From: Zavarzinia sp. | GTDB lineage: Bacteria > Pseudomonadota > Alphaproteobacteria > Zavarziniales > Zavarziniaceae | DNA: 64,000 bases | Assembly (NCBI GenBank): GCA_025869435.1 | Contig: JAOZVS010000064.1 | Location: 1-64,000, forward strand | Reading direction: 5' to 3' | Part shown: positions 31,786-40,532 of the stretch, piece after piece | How positions within the stretch are numbered: the first letter of the stretch is position 1 | Layout of the letters: the number at the start of each line of letters is the position of its first letter | Notes under the pieces: model-generated | Databases searched by the model: none | What the model was told of the DNA's origin: nothing | What the model saw: the letters and a program-made list of their open reading frames with translations, nothing else | Made by a program: the position numbers and the translations under genes

Positions 31786-33843
31786 ATGGCAATGCGCTCG
31801 CTGAACACGCGCTCTCTACTGCTGGCCGCCACGGCCGGCCTCGGCTTCTGGACTTCCATGCCGGCCCTGGCCCAGGATCTCGAACTCGACCGCGTCATGC
31901 TCTCGACGGGCGGTGTCGGCTATTTCGAATATGAAGCCAAGGTGAGCGGCAACGCCACCCTGACGCTCGACGTGCCGCTCGACCAGGTCGACGACGTGCT
32001 GAAAAGCCTCGTCATCTTCGACGACAAGGGCGGCGTCGGCGGCGTCGAACTCGCCGGACAGGAGCCCGTCGCGCAGATGTTCCGCGACCTGCCCTTCGGC
32101 CCCGAGGCGCTGGAATCGCCGGTCGCCCTGCTGAACGCCCTGCAGGGCAGCGAAGTCGTGACCAGCGGCAGCCGGATGCTGCGCGGCCGCCTGCTGAAGG
32201 TCGAGGCCGAGACCCGCGCCCTGCCGGGCGACGGCGGCACGATCACCCGCAATCGCGTCACCCTGCTGACCGGCGAAGGCATCCAGCAACTGGTGCTGGA
32301 AGACGCGGAAGCGGTCAAATTCGCCGATCCCGCGCTGCAGGCCCAGGTCGACAAGGCGCTGGCCGCAATCGCCGAGGCCCATGCCCGCGACCGCCGCTCG
32401 CTGACCATCACCGCGACCGGCACCGGCAGCCGCACCTTACGCGTCGCCTATGTCACCGGGACGCCCTTGTGGAAGACATCCTACCGCCTGTCCCTGCCGG
32501 CCGACCCCACAGCGACCAAGGCCAATCTCCAGGGCTGGGCGGTGCTGGAAAACACCAGCGGCCAGGACTGGAAGAATGTCGAGCTGACCCTCGTCTCGGG
32601 TAGCCCGGTCACCTTCCGCCAGGCGCTCTATGCCTCCTATTACGTCGACCGGCCGGAAATCCCGGTCGAGGTCGTTGGCCGCATCCTGCCCAATGTCGAT
32701 ACCGGCGGCAGCGCCGTGGCCGAGGTCGCCGATGCCGCGCCCAAGGAATTCGAGCAGTTCGATCGATCCCGTGCCTTCGCCGCCGAATCGGTGGGCGCCG
32801 CGCCGCCCATGCCGGTCATGGCCCCGGCGCCCATGGCCGCGGGGGCCGGCATGGCGGAAGGCGCGACCGAAGTCGCGACGACCGAAGCCCTGACCCAGGT
32901 CGTGTTCAGGCTGGAAAAGCCGGTCTCCGTCGCCTCCGGCCGCTCTCTCTCGGTGCCGATCATCGACCGCGACGTGCCGGCCGCGCGCCTCGCCCTCTAT
33001 CAGCCCGGGGTGCACGACCGCCATCCCCTCGCCGCCGTCCGCCTGACCAATGACGGCGAGACCGGCCTGCCGCCGGGCATCCTCACCCTCTACGAACAGG
33101 GGCCGACCGGCTTCGCCTATGTCGGCGACGCCCGTCTCGCGGTTCTGCCGGCGGGGGAGGAACGGATGGTTTCCTATGCCCTCGACCAGAAGCTGCGCGT
33201 CGACCATGCCGAGATCAGCGACTCGACCCTGACCGCCGGCAGCATCGCCAGTGGCGTCTTCCGCTACGAGACGGTGGAGCGGCGGACCATGACCTACCGC
33301 ATCGCCGCCCCGGCGCGGGAAGCCCGCGGCATGATCCTCGAATTGCCCAAACTCTCGGGCTATGCGGTGGTCGAACCGGCGACGGGTGTCGAGGAAACCG
33401 ACCGCTACTGGCGCGTGCCGGCGAAACTCGATGCCGGCAAGACGGTCGAAGTGAAGGTGGTGGCGGAACGGAAAGGTGCCTCGGGCCTCGCCGTCGCCAA
33501 TCTGAACGACGCGCAGATCGCCTATTACGGCGCCAGCGGCGCGATCGACGACAAGACCAAGGCAGCCTTCGCCAAACTGGCCGAACTCCGCCGCGCCATC
33601 AGCGCCCGCGATACCGCGATCGAGGATGCGAACGAGAAACTGGCCCGTCTGTCCGAGGAACAGGAGCGCCTGCGCGAGAACCTCGCCAGCGTGCCCAAGG
33701 ACACCGACCTCTATCGCCGCTACCTGAAGAAGCTCGACGAGCAGGAAACCGCGATCGAGAATCTCCAGTCCAGCCTCGCCGAAGCGCAGGACGCCCGCCA
33801 GACCGCCCAGCGCAAGCTGGAAGACTTCATCGCCAGTCTCTGA
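31786..33843 (+). CDS. DUF4139 secreted protein
   Basis: 685 aa. The signal peptide is SLNTRSLLLAATAGLGFWTSMPALAQ. A first beta domain (RVMLSTGGVGYFEYEAKVSGNATLTLDVPLDQVDDVLKSLVI) is followed by the DUF4139 domain (TLRVAYVTGTPLWKTSYRL, WAVLENTSGQDWKNVELTLVSGSPVTF). A coiled coil fills about residues 585-685. A low-complexity Ala/Pro/Met insert lies in the middle (APPMPVMAPAPMAAGAG). GGGGGGAAGAA precedes the ATG. Probably a periplasmic or cell-surface protein of unknown function. Confidence 0.85.
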   Translation: MAMRSLNTRSLLLAATAGLGFWTSMPALAQDLELDRVMLSTGGVGYFEYEAKVSGNATLTLDVPLDQVDDVLKSLVIFDDKGGVGGVELAGQEPVAQMFRDLPFGPEALESPVALLNALQGSEVVTSGSRMLRGRLLKVEAETRALPGDGGTITRNRVTLLTGEGIQQLVLEDAEAVKFADPALQAQVDKALAAIAEAHARDRRSLTITATGTGSRTLRVAYVTGTPLWKTSYRLSLPADPTATKANLQGWAVLENTSGQDWKNVELTLVSGSPVTFRQALYASYYVDRPEIPVEVVGRILPNVDTGGSAVAEVADAAPKEFEQFDRSRAFAAESVGAAPPMPVMAPAPMAAGAGMAEGATEVATTEALTQVVFRLEKPVSVASGRSLSVPIIDRDVPAARLALYQPGVHDRHPLAAVRLTNDGETGLPPGILTLYEQGPTGFAYVGDARLAVLPAGEERMVSYALDQKLRVDHAEISDSTLTAGSIASGVFRYETVERRTMTYRIAAPAREARGMILELPKLSGYAVVEPATGVEETDRYWRVPAKLDAGKTVEVKVVAERKGASGLAVANLNDAQIAYYGASGAIDDKTKAAFAKLAELRRAISARDTAIEDANEKLARLSEEQERLRENLASVPKDTDLYRRYLKKLDEQETAIENLQSSLAEAQDARQTAQRKLEDFIASL

Positions 33844-33869
33844 GCGCTGGCGCGAATTGCCCCCACGGC

Positions 33870-33893
33870 CCCCCGGCCCGATCCGGCCGGGGG
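33870..33893 (+). terminator. GC-rich hairpin after the DUF4139 gene
   Basis: CCCCCGGCC / GGCCGGGGG forms a 9-bp stem with a 6-base loop 26 bases beyond the stop. There is no long T run, so termination efficiency is uncertain. Confidence 0.5.
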
Positions 33894-33937
33894 CTTCCGC
33901 TGTTGCGGGGGAGCATGGGGCCGTGGATCATGCTCCC

Positions 33938-34456
33938 ATGTCGCCCTTCGGCCGTCTCGCCTTTCCCCTCGCCCTTGCCGCCGCCGGTATCGTCGGCGCC
34001 TGGGCGACCGCCGTCAGTTTCGACCGGGCGTCGGCGCTGTGGCAGGAGCCGGATTGGCCGGCCGCGACGGCCGAGGTCATGGACATCACCGAAGATGCCG
34101 CCACCGGCTTCCGCCTGCATGTCCGCTTCATGCCCCGCGGCCAGGGTCTGGTGGAAGCCGTGACGCGCGATCCCATCGGCGAGGCGCAGGTCGCGATCCT
34201 GCGCGAGGCGGCGCGAAAGACATCTGGCGGCAAGGCCACCGCCCTCGTCTATTACCGGCCGGATCTGCCACAGGAAGTGCGCGTCGGCCGGCACGAACGG
34301 GGCGCGCGGGCGATGGCGGCCGGTTTCGGCGCCCTGGGGCTTCTGGTCGCGGCCCTGTCGCTGTTCGCCCTCGGCCGGGCCGGCGGGGTGGTGTTCAGCC
34401 CCGCAGGATCCCGACCATCAGGAAATATTGCCCAAGGTAGTAAGTCGCCCAGATGA
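33938..34456 (+). CDS. DUF3592-like two-helix membrane protein, 172 aa
   Basis: Two hydrophobic helices (LAFPLALAAAGIVGAWATAV near the start, GFGALGLLVAALSLFALG near the end) flank an extracytoplasmic domain of about 95 residues with beta strands (TAEVMDITEDAATGFRLHVRFMP, ATALVYYRPDLPQEVRVG). That is the DUF3592 layout. The start at 33938 has no clear ribosome-binding site. Its 3' end overlaps the convergent YhhN gene by 62 bases. Confidence 0.65.
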   Translation: MSPFGRLAFPLALAAAGIVGAWATAVSFDRASALWQEPDWPAATAEVMDITEDAATGFRLHVRFMPRGQGLVEAVTRDPIGEAQVAILREAARKTSGGKATALVYYRPDLPQEVRVGRHERGARAMAAGFGALGLLVAALSLFALGRAGGVVFSPAGSRPSGNIAQGSKSPR

Positions 34457-35087
34457 GGTGATGCACCCCGGCGAAGGGCTGGCCGAAGCGCGAGACGGCG
34501 ATCATCGCGTCCGAGCCCATGAACAGCAGTGCGCCAAGGGCGACGAAGACCGTGCTCGCCGGCAAGACCAGCGCCCCCGCCACCATGACGACGATCACCG
34601 ACATATAGACCGCGACCGGCACCGTCATCTCGCCGAGGCCCTGCCGCAGGCTGGCGAACAGGCCAAGGGCGAGGGCGACGCAGACGACCAGCATGACGAT
34701 GCGCGGGGCATCCGCCCGCAGGCCGAAATGGCCGATCACCCAGGCGAAAATGGCGATATAGGCGAGATGGGCCAGCAGGAAGGAGCCCAGCCCGAAGATG
34801 AACCAGCGCTTTTCGTCCCGCAGGGCCAGGAAGACATCGCCCATGGTCGACAGCGCCAGCGCGGCAACGAGAAGAACGCCCAGCAGCGGACCGCCGGGAA
34901 TCGAGATCGCGACCAGAAGGGCCAGCGCACCGATCGGCACCGCCTTCAGCCAGGGCATCAGCGGATACCAGTCGCCCCCGGTCCGGCCGAGATAGAGCAC
35001 CGCCGTCAGCAGCGAGAGCACGAACAACCCGTAACGCAGGGTATCGAGCCCGTCGCCCCGAGGGCCGAGCAGCGGAACGGAGAGCAT
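34395..35087 (-). CDS. YhhN family membrane protein (lysoplasmalogenase-like)
   Basis: 230 aa with about eight transmembrane helices. Family signatures are STMGDVFLALRDEKRWFIFGLGSFLLAHLAYI and LGALLFMGSDAMIAVSRF. Members hydrolyse lysoplasmalogens (TMEM86B-like). The start MLSVPLLGP at 35087 is chosen from the first membrane segment. Convergent overlap with the DUF3592-like gene. Confidence 0.88.
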   Translation of the reverse strand: MLSVPLLGPRGDGLDTLRYGLFVLSLLTAVLYLGRTGGDWYPLMPWLKAVPIGALALLVAISIPGGPLLGVLLVAALALSTMGDVFLALRDEKRWFIFGLGSFLLAHLAYIAIFAWVIGHFGLRADAPRIVMLVVCVALALGLFASLRQGLGEMTVPVAVYMSVIVVMVAGALVLPASTVFVALGALLFMGSDAMIAVSRFGQPFAGVHHLIWATYYLGQYFLMVGILRG

Positions 35088-35104
35088 TGGTGTCGCCTCG
35101 CCGA

Positions 35105-35139
35105 AAAAAGAACATGGGGAGGCGGAAAACCGCCTCCCC
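35105..35139 (-). terminator. Rho-independent terminator of the thiolase gene
   Basis: A perfect 10-bp stem GGGGAGGCGG / CCGCCTCCCC (35116-35125, 35130-35139) has a 4-base loop and is followed on the minus strand by CATGTTC and a T run. It lies 8 bases beyond the thiolase stop, upstream of the YhhN gene. Confidence 0.88.
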
Positions 35140-35147
35140 AAACAGGC

Positions 35148-36323
35148 TCAGAGGATCTCGAACAGGCCGGCCGCGCCCATGCCGCCGCCGATGCACATGG
35201 TGACGACGCCATACTTGGCACCGCGACGCTTGCCTTCGATCAGCAGGTGGCCGGTCATGCGGGCACCCGACATGCCGTAAGGGTGACCGATCGAGATCGC
35301 GCCACCCGAGACGTTCAGCTTTTCCATCGGAATGCCGAGACGGTCGCGGCAATAGACGACCTGCACGGCGAAGGCTTCGTTCAGCTCCCACAGGTCGATG
35401 TCGTCGACCTTCAGGCCATGACGGGCGAGCAGCTTCGGCACGGCGAAGACGGGGCCGATGCCCATCTCGTCCGGCTCGCAACCGGCGACGGCGAAGCCGC
35501 GGAACACGCCGAGCGGCTTCAGGCCCTTCTTCTCTGCGATCTTGGCTTCCATCAGCACGCAGGCCGAGGCGCCGTCCGACAGCTGCGAGGCATTGCCGGC
35601 GGTGACGACGCCGCCCTTGATCGCCTGCAGCTTCTGAAGGCCCTCGAGGGTGGTCTCGGGCCGGTTGCCCTCGTCCTTCTTCAGTTCGGTCTCGACGTCG
35701 GAAACCTGGCCCGTCGCCTTGTCCATCACCTTCATGATCGACTTCAGCGGCACGATTTCATCGTCGAAGGCGCCAGCGGCCTGGGCGGCGGCGGTGCGCT
35801 GCTGGCTCGACAGCGAATATTCGTCCTGCACGTCGCGCGAGACATTATAGCGCTCGCCGACCAGATCGGCGGTATCGAGCATCGGCATCCACAGGGACGG
35901 CTTGTGCTCCATCAGCCAGTCTTCGGTGAAATAATTGACGTTCAGGTTGTTCTGGACGAGCGAGATGGACTCGAGCCCGCCGCCGACCATGACGTCGGCA
36001 TTGCCGGCCATGATCTGCTGGGCGGCCAGGGCGATCGCATTGAGGCCCGACGAACAGAAACGGTTCACCGTCGCGCCCGCGACCGAAACCGGCAGGCCGG
36101 CGCGGATCGCCGCGTTGCGCGCGACATTGTGGCCCGTCGCGCCTTCCGGCAGGCCGACGCCCATATAGACATCGTCGATTTCCGCGCCCTCGATGCCGGC
36201 CCGGGCAACGGCGTGGCTGATCGCGTGGCCGCCCAGGGTGGCGCCATGGGTCGCGTTGAAAGCACCGCGGAACGCCTTGCCGATCGGCGTGCGGGCGGTC
36301 GAAACGATGACGGCTTCTCTCAT
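35148..36323 (-). CDS. acetyl-CoA C-acyltransferase (thiolase)
   Basis: 391 aa. Catalytic residues are all present: the acylated Cys in [14 protein letters not shown] (about residue 91), His in [17 protein letters not shown], and the second Cys in [19 protein letters not shown] at the C-terminus. It starts [23 protein letters not shown]. It acts in fatty acid beta-oxidation or in acetoacetyl-CoA formation; the exact chain length is not shown. It has its own terminator. The thioesterase pair is divergent. Confidence 0.95.
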   Translation of the reverse strand: MREAVIVSTARTPIGKAFRGAFNATHGATLGGHAISHAVARAGIEGAEIDDVYMGVGLPEGATGHNVARNAAIRAGLPVSVAGATVNRFCSSGLNAIALAAQQIMAGNADVMVGGGLESISLVQNNLNVNYFTEDWLMEHKPSLWMPMLDTADLVGERYNVSRDVQDEYSLSSQQRTAAAQAAGAFDDEIVPLKSIMKVMDKATGQVSDVETELKKDEGNRPETTLEGLQKLQAIKGGVVTAGNASQLSDGASACVLMEAKIAEKKGLKPLGVFRGFAVAGCEPDEMGIGPVFAVPKLLARHGLKVDDIDLWELNEAFAVQVVYCRDRLGIPMEKLNVSGGAISIGHPYGMSGARMTGHLLIEGKRRGAKYGVVTMCIGGGMGAAGLFEIL

Positions 36324-36539
36324 GATACGAGCTCTCCTCAGTGACTTGGACCCTTGTGGGTCTCTGGATGCGCCGGGCCTTGATAGCGCGCTCCAAAATC
36401 CGCCGAAACAGATTTCTGTGGCCGGGGCGGCATTTGTCGGCACCGCTTCATGTGGCAATGCGAAATTGGCGGTTCACAAGGGCGGATGGCGCCGCTAAGA
36501 AAAATGAACAAACTGTCATGTTCACGAGGACGCGAACCC

Positions 36540-36935
36540 ATGGCCCTGCCCCAGCCTTCCTTCGATTTTCCCGGCTTCCTCGGCCTGATCGGGCCGGTCC
36601 GCACCGAGAAGACGGAAGGGGCCCCCTGGACCTTCTCCTTCACCGTCGGCGACCAGCACCTGAACCCGGGCGGCGTCTGCCACGGCGGCATGTTGATGAG
36701 CTTCGCCGATCATGTGCTCGGCACCGTGGTCTGGGAATCCCTCGGCTACAGGCCGTGCTCGACCATCACCCTGAACTGCGATTTCGCGACCGCGGCCAAG
36801 CCCGGCGACCTCGTCGAGGGCGAGGCCCGCATCACCCGCTCTACCCGCTCGCTCATTTTCGTGAATGGCCTGCTCACCTGCCGGGGCGCCATCGTGATGC
36901 AGGCGACCGGCATCTGGAAGGTGCTGGGCGCGTGA
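36540..36935 (+). CDS. PaaI-family hotdog thioesterase (first of tandem)
   Basis: 131 aa. The hotdog core has GGVCHGGMLMSFADHVLGTVVWE and TLNCDFATAAKPGDLVEGEARITRSTRSLIFVNGLL. It hydrolyses acyl-CoA thioesters. The stop overlaps the GTG of the second thioesterase. The thiolase is divergent from it, which suggests shared acyl-CoA metabolism. Confidence 0.9.
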   Translation: MALPQPSFDFPGFLGLIGPVRTEKTEGAPWTFSFTVGDQHLNPGGVCHGGMLMSFADHVLGTVVWESLGYRPCSTITLNCDFATAAKPGDLVEGEARITRSTRSLIFVNGLLTCRGAIVMQATGIWKVLGA

Positions 36936-37384
36936 GCGGTCTCGACACGCCCGACGGCTGGGCCCCCATCGTCACCCACGACCCCTTCGAGAAGGACGTC
37001 TTCGGCGAGCGCGGTCCGGGGGCGGAGGGCGGCACCGTCACCTTCGCCTTCTACGACCGGATCGAGGACGGCAAGCGCATCTTCGCCTTCCGACCGGAAG
37101 CCCGCCACGCCAATGGCCTTGGCATCGTTCACGGCGGCGCGATCATGACCTTCTTCGATGCATCGCTCGGCTCCGCCGCCTGGGACGCGGTCGACCGCAG
37201 CCCGGCGGTCACCCTCACCCTCACCTCCGAATTCCTCTCCCCCGCCCGGCCCGGCGATCTCCTGATCTGCCGGCCGACGGTGACGCGGAAAGCCCGCTCC
37301 GTCCTCTTCGTCCGGGGCGAAATCATGATCGGTAATCGCCTGGTCGCGACCGCCAATTCGGTCTGGAAAGTGCTGGGCGCCTGA
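36932..37384 (+). CDS. PaaI-family hotdog thioesterase (second of tandem)
   Basis: 150 aa, starting at a GTG that overlaps the upstream TGA (GTGA). The core reads HANGLGIVHGGAIMTFFDASLGSAAWDAV and LTSEFLSPARPGDLLICRPTVTRKARSVLFVRGEI. Both tandem proteins end in WKVLGA, so they are probably an ancient duplication; they are otherwise clearly diverged. Confidence 0.9.
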   Translation: MSGLDTPDGWAPIVTHDPFEKDVFGERGPGAEGGTVTFAFYDRIEDGKRIFAFRPEARHANGLGIVHGGAIMTFFDASLGSAAWDAVDRSPAVTLTLTSEFLSPARPGDLLICRPTVTRKARSVLFVRGEIMIGNRLVATANSVWKVLGA

Positions 37385-37399
37385 ATCGAACAGTCGTCA

Positions 37400-37417
37400 C
37401 CCCGGCGAAGGCCGGGG
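37400..37417. repeat. REP-like palindrome
   Basis: CCCCGGC-GAAG-GCCGGGG preceded by GTCA. The same design recurs at 40436-40451 and 40487-40506. It lies between convergent genes, as such elements usually do, and may also end transcription. Confidence 0.65.
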
Positions 37418-37444
37418 ACTTCGGACGAGAAGAGGCGTGCCGCC

Positions 37445-38743
37445 TCAGTGTTCCCTGAGCAGCCGGCGCTTCATCCGGCGCATCCCCATCCACACCGCGC
37501 CCAGCACCAGCGGCAGGGCGAAGGCGACCACTTGCGTGGCATGGGGCAGGCCGGGCACCACCTCCTCCACCCCCTTCAGGAAATAGCTGATCAGCCCGAT
37601 GACGTAATAGCTGATCACGACGACGGACAGGCCCTCGACCGTTTCCTGCAGGCGCAGTTGCAGGCCGGCGCGCTTTTCCATCGAGCGCAGCAATTCCTGG
37701 TTCTGGGCCTGCAGCGCGATCTCGACCCGGGCGCGCAGGATCTGGCTCGAGCGGGCGACGCGCTGGGACAGGCTTTCCTGCCGCGCGGCGGCGGATTCGC
37801 AGGTGCGCATGGCCGGGGTCAGGCGCCGGTTCATGAAATAGCCGACGGTCTCGAAACCGCCGATCGCCGTCTCGCGGCTCTCGGCGATGCGGTCTTCGAC
37901 CAGGGCGTAATAGGCCCTCGCCGCGCCGAAGCGCCAGGCGCTTTCCGCCACCAGATTCTCGACCTCGGCCGCGATCGAGCCGAGTTCGGTCAGGAGGCCA
38001 GCATCATCCGCCCGCTCGCCCTCGGATTTCGAGGGAATGAAGGCCCCGGTCAATTCCGCCAGCCGCCGGTCGAGGGCGGTGGTGCGCTGGTTTACCCGCT
38101 GCGCCAGCGGCAGCGCGAGCAGCGCCAGCATCCGGTAGGTCTCGATATCGAGAAAACGCTGCACGACATTGCCGATGGTGCGCGGCACCAGATCGTCCCG
38201 CACGCCGAGGATCAGCTTCACCTCCCCCTCGGCGCCCAGGCGGAAGTCGGACCAGATTTCCGCCCGGCCCTCGCCGAGGGTGCTGGCGACCAGGGTCGCC
38301 GGGTCGAAATGGGCCATGGCCGCCGCTTCCGCCGCCACCATGCCCTGATGCACCTCGAAATCGACGACGGCGATATTGGTGCCCGGCGCTCCGGCGATCA
38401 GGTCGCGGATGCGGGGATCGGCCGCGCTCATGCCGACGCCGGGCACGACCACGGTCCAGGCGCAGCATTCCGTATAGCGCTCCCACTTGATGGTGGCGCC
38501 TTCGATCGAGAAGCGGAATTGCCGTGCCCCGGCCTTCGGCGGCTGCAGGCCGAGGCTGTCGCACAGGCCGGCCAGATAGCCGAGGTCGGCGGCGGGATCG
38601 ACGGCGCCATGGCGCGCGACATGGAGGATGCGCGAGGGCGCGGCCACGGCCATGGTCGGCCGCGCGTGCAACTCGTCCGCCAGGCGCTGCCGGGCGGGAT
38701 GCATGACGCCGATACCGGCCGTGTCCTGCAATCCGTCGGGCAT
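37445..38743 (-). CDS. DUF3422 family membrane protein
   Basis: 432 aa. DUF3422 features: HPARQRLADELHARPTMAVAAPSRILHVAR at the N-terminus, WERYTECCAWTVV, and SLGLQPPKAGARQFRFSIEG. The C-terminal part has a coiled coil, then two transmembrane helices (VVVISYYVIGLISYFLKG, QVVAFALPLVLGAVWMGM). Function unknown; a membrane-anchored cytosolic protein is likely. Its ATG overlaps the stop of the OsmC gene. Confidence 0.9.
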   Translation of the reverse strand: MPDGLQDTAGIGVMHPARQRLADELHARPTMAVAAPSRILHVARHGAVDPAADLGYLAGLCDSLGLQPPKAGARQFRFSIEGATIKWERYTECCAWTVVVPGVGMSAADPRIRDLIAGAPGTNIAVVDFEVHQGMVAAEAAAMAHFDPATLVASTLGEGRAEIWSDFRLGAEGEVKLILGVRDDLVPRTIGNVVQRFLDIETYRMLALLALPLAQRVNQRTTALDRRLAELTGAFIPSKSEGERADDAGLLTELGSIAAEVENLVAESAWRFGAARAYYALVEDRIAESRETAIGGFETVGYFMNRRLTPAMRTCESAAARQESLSQRVARSSQILRARVEIALQAQNQELLRSMEKRAGLQLRLQETVEGLSVVVISYYVIGLISYFLKGVEEVVPGLPHATQVVAFALPLVLGAVWMGMRRMKRRLLREH

Positions 38744-39186
38744 CAGGCGGCCTCGGCGGCCCCGGTGGCTTCGGCCGCGGTCACGTCGGCGCCGGCCGAC
38801 AGGGTCCGGCTGACCGGACAGCGGTCGGCGATCGAGATCAACTGGGCGCGCTGCGCTTCGTCCAGCGCGCCGGTCAAGGTGATGCGCCGCTCGAAGCGGT
38901 CGCGGGTGCCCTTGCCGTCGGCACCGGCGACGACGACATGGCGAATGACCACCGAGACATGCTCGAGGGGGAGTTTCTTGCGCCCGGCATACATGCGCAG
39001 GGTCATGCAGGTGCAGGCACCAAGGCCAGCCATCACCAACTCGAACGGATCCGGCCCTGTGTCCTTGCCGCCGAGGGCTTCCGGCTCGTCGGCGCCAAAG
39101 ACATGATGGCCGATGGTGACCACCTGGCCATAAGGGCCATTGCCGCTTTCACTGACCGAAACATCATGGCGATGGGCTTCGCTCAT
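38743..39186 (-). CDS. OsmC family protein
   Basis: 147 aa from MSEAHRHDVSVSESGNGPYGQVV. OsmC signatures: DPFELVMAGLGACTCMTLRMYAGRKKLPLEHVSVVIRH, with the two reactive cysteine positions in GACTC and DRCPVSRTL. Members reduce organic hydroperoxides or act as thiol-based proteins. It overlaps the DUF3422 start by one base, so the two genes are co-transcribed. Confidence 0.88.
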   Translation of the reverse strand: MSEAHRHDVSVSESGNGPYGQVVTIGHHVFGADEPEALGGKDTGPDPFELVMAGLGACTCMTLRMYAGRKKLPLEHVSVVIRHVVVAGADGKGTRDRFERRITLTGALDEAQRAQLISIADRCPVSRTLSAGADVTAAEATGAAEAA

Positions 39187-39290
39187 TCTCGCTCCCCTTC
39201 CCTGTTTTGACCGGGCCAGAAACCATAATGAAGCGGTTTCCGCCATTGGCGAGAGGGATGAGATGCGACCGATGCGCCCAGCGGGTCCCG

Positions 39291-40244
39291 TCAGGGCCGC
39301 CCTTCCGCCAGAGCCTCGCGGAAGCGTTCGGCATCGGTTCGCGCCGGCAGTTCGCGGTTGACCAGCCACAGCCCGAGCCCCACCAGCACGCCGCCGAGCC
39401 CTTGCAGCCAGCCGATGCCGGTATCGAGAACGGCCCAGGAAATCACCGTGGCGAACAGTGGCGCGAGGAACAGATAACCGCTCGACCGTGTCGCGCCGCC
39501 CTTCCGCAGGGCGATGAACCACAGGCCGAAGGACGCGGTGGAGCCCGGGATTGCCAGCCACAGGAACCACGCCCATTGCATCGGCGTTGTGCCCGCCGGC
39601 CATTCCTGGCCCCGGATCGCCGCGAAGAGAAGCAGCGCGACCGAACCCGAGAACATCTGCCAGAAGCTGAGGCTCCAGGCCGGCATGGGCAGGTTGCCGC
39701 GCTTGTTGACGATGGTCGATGTCGCCCAGGCCAGCGCCGAGCCAAGACCGATCAGCGCGCCGAGCAGGGCATTGTCGCCGCCGCCGACACCGCTCACCCC
39801 GATGGCCAGCGCCGCGCCGCACAGGCCCAGCACGAGGCCGGCCACGCGCACACCGTGCAGGGGCTCGCGCAGGAAGATTCGGCCGAGCAAGGCGACCCAG
39901 ACCGGATTGGTGAACAGCAGGATCGCCGCGGTCGAGGCGGAGACATGCTCCATCGCCATGAACAGCAGGCCCATGGTCAGCGCCGTCTGCAACACGCCGA
40001 TGAGGACCACCAGCGCCCAGCGCGACGGGCCGAGGCCCCTCGGAAACAGGTTCTTCCACAAGCCCCCCTCGGAGAGGGCCAGCAGCGGCAGCGTCGCCAG
40101 CGCCGCCAGCAGGAAACGCCAGCCCACCAGCAGGATCGCCGGCACGCCATGGATCAGCAGGATCTTGCCGGCGACGAAACTCGATCCCATCAGGAAGGTC
40201 GCCGCGACCAATATCGCGAGATAGGGAAGCCCGGTCCCCCGCAT
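39291..40244 (-). CDS. EamA/DMT superfamily transporter
   Basis: 317 aa with ten predicted transmembrane helices in two EamA repeats (FLMGSSFVAGKILLIHGVPAILLVGWRFLLAALATLPLL; ALAWATSTIVNKRGNLPMPAWSLSFWQMFSGSVALLLF). It probably exports a metabolite; the substrate is not predictable. Start MRGTGLPYLA at 40244 lies just before the first helix. Confidence 0.88.
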   Translation of the reverse strand: MRGTGLPYLAILVAATFLMGSSFVAGKILLIHGVPAILLVGWRFLLAALATLPLLALSEGGLWKNLFPRGLGPSRWALVVLIGVLQTALTMGLLFMAMEHVSASTAAILLFTNPVWVALLGRIFLREPLHGVRVAGLVLGLCGAALAIGVSGVGGGDNALLGALIGLGSALAWATSTIVNKRGNLPMPAWSLSFWQMFSGSVALLLFAAIRGQEWPAGTTPMQWAWFLWLAIPGSTASFGLWFIALRKGGATRSSGYLFLAPLFATVISWAVLDTGIGWLQGLGGVLVGLGLWLVNRELPARTDAERFREALAEGRP

Positions 40245-40435
40245 CACAGGGGCCGCCGCGCCGGGACGAATGCCTGCCTGCCCATCATGCCCCGTCCTCC
40301 CGATGTGTTCTTGGGTCAATGAACCCATCGGCGAGGCGGCGACACAACCGGTCCAAACGTCATGCCCGCATGTCGCGGGCGCAGGCGTCGATCCGTTATA
40401 GCGCCTGCACACGATCAATCCTCCCCCCTCGTCGT

Positions 40436-40451
40436 CCCGGCGCAGGCCGGG
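40436..40451. repeat. REP-like palindrome
   Basis: CCCGGC-GCAG-GCCGGG flanked by CTCGTCGT on the left and GTGACGAG on the right, so the outer arms also pair (CTCGTC / GACGAG). Confidence 0.6.
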
Positions 40452-40486
40452 ACCTTGTGACGAGAAGGCGCCCCAGCCGGCCAAAG

Positions 40487-40506
40487 ATGCCGGCCTTCGC
40501 CGGCAT
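40487..40506. repeat. REP-like palindrome, opposite orientation
   Basis: ATGCCGGC-CTTC-GCCGGCAT followed by GACGAG. It is the reverse of the design at 37400 and 40436 and forms a pair with the latter downstream of the kpsC gene, where a terminator function is possible. Confidence 0.65.
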
Positions 40507-40532
40507 GACGAGAGGGGAGAGAGCCCCTCGCC

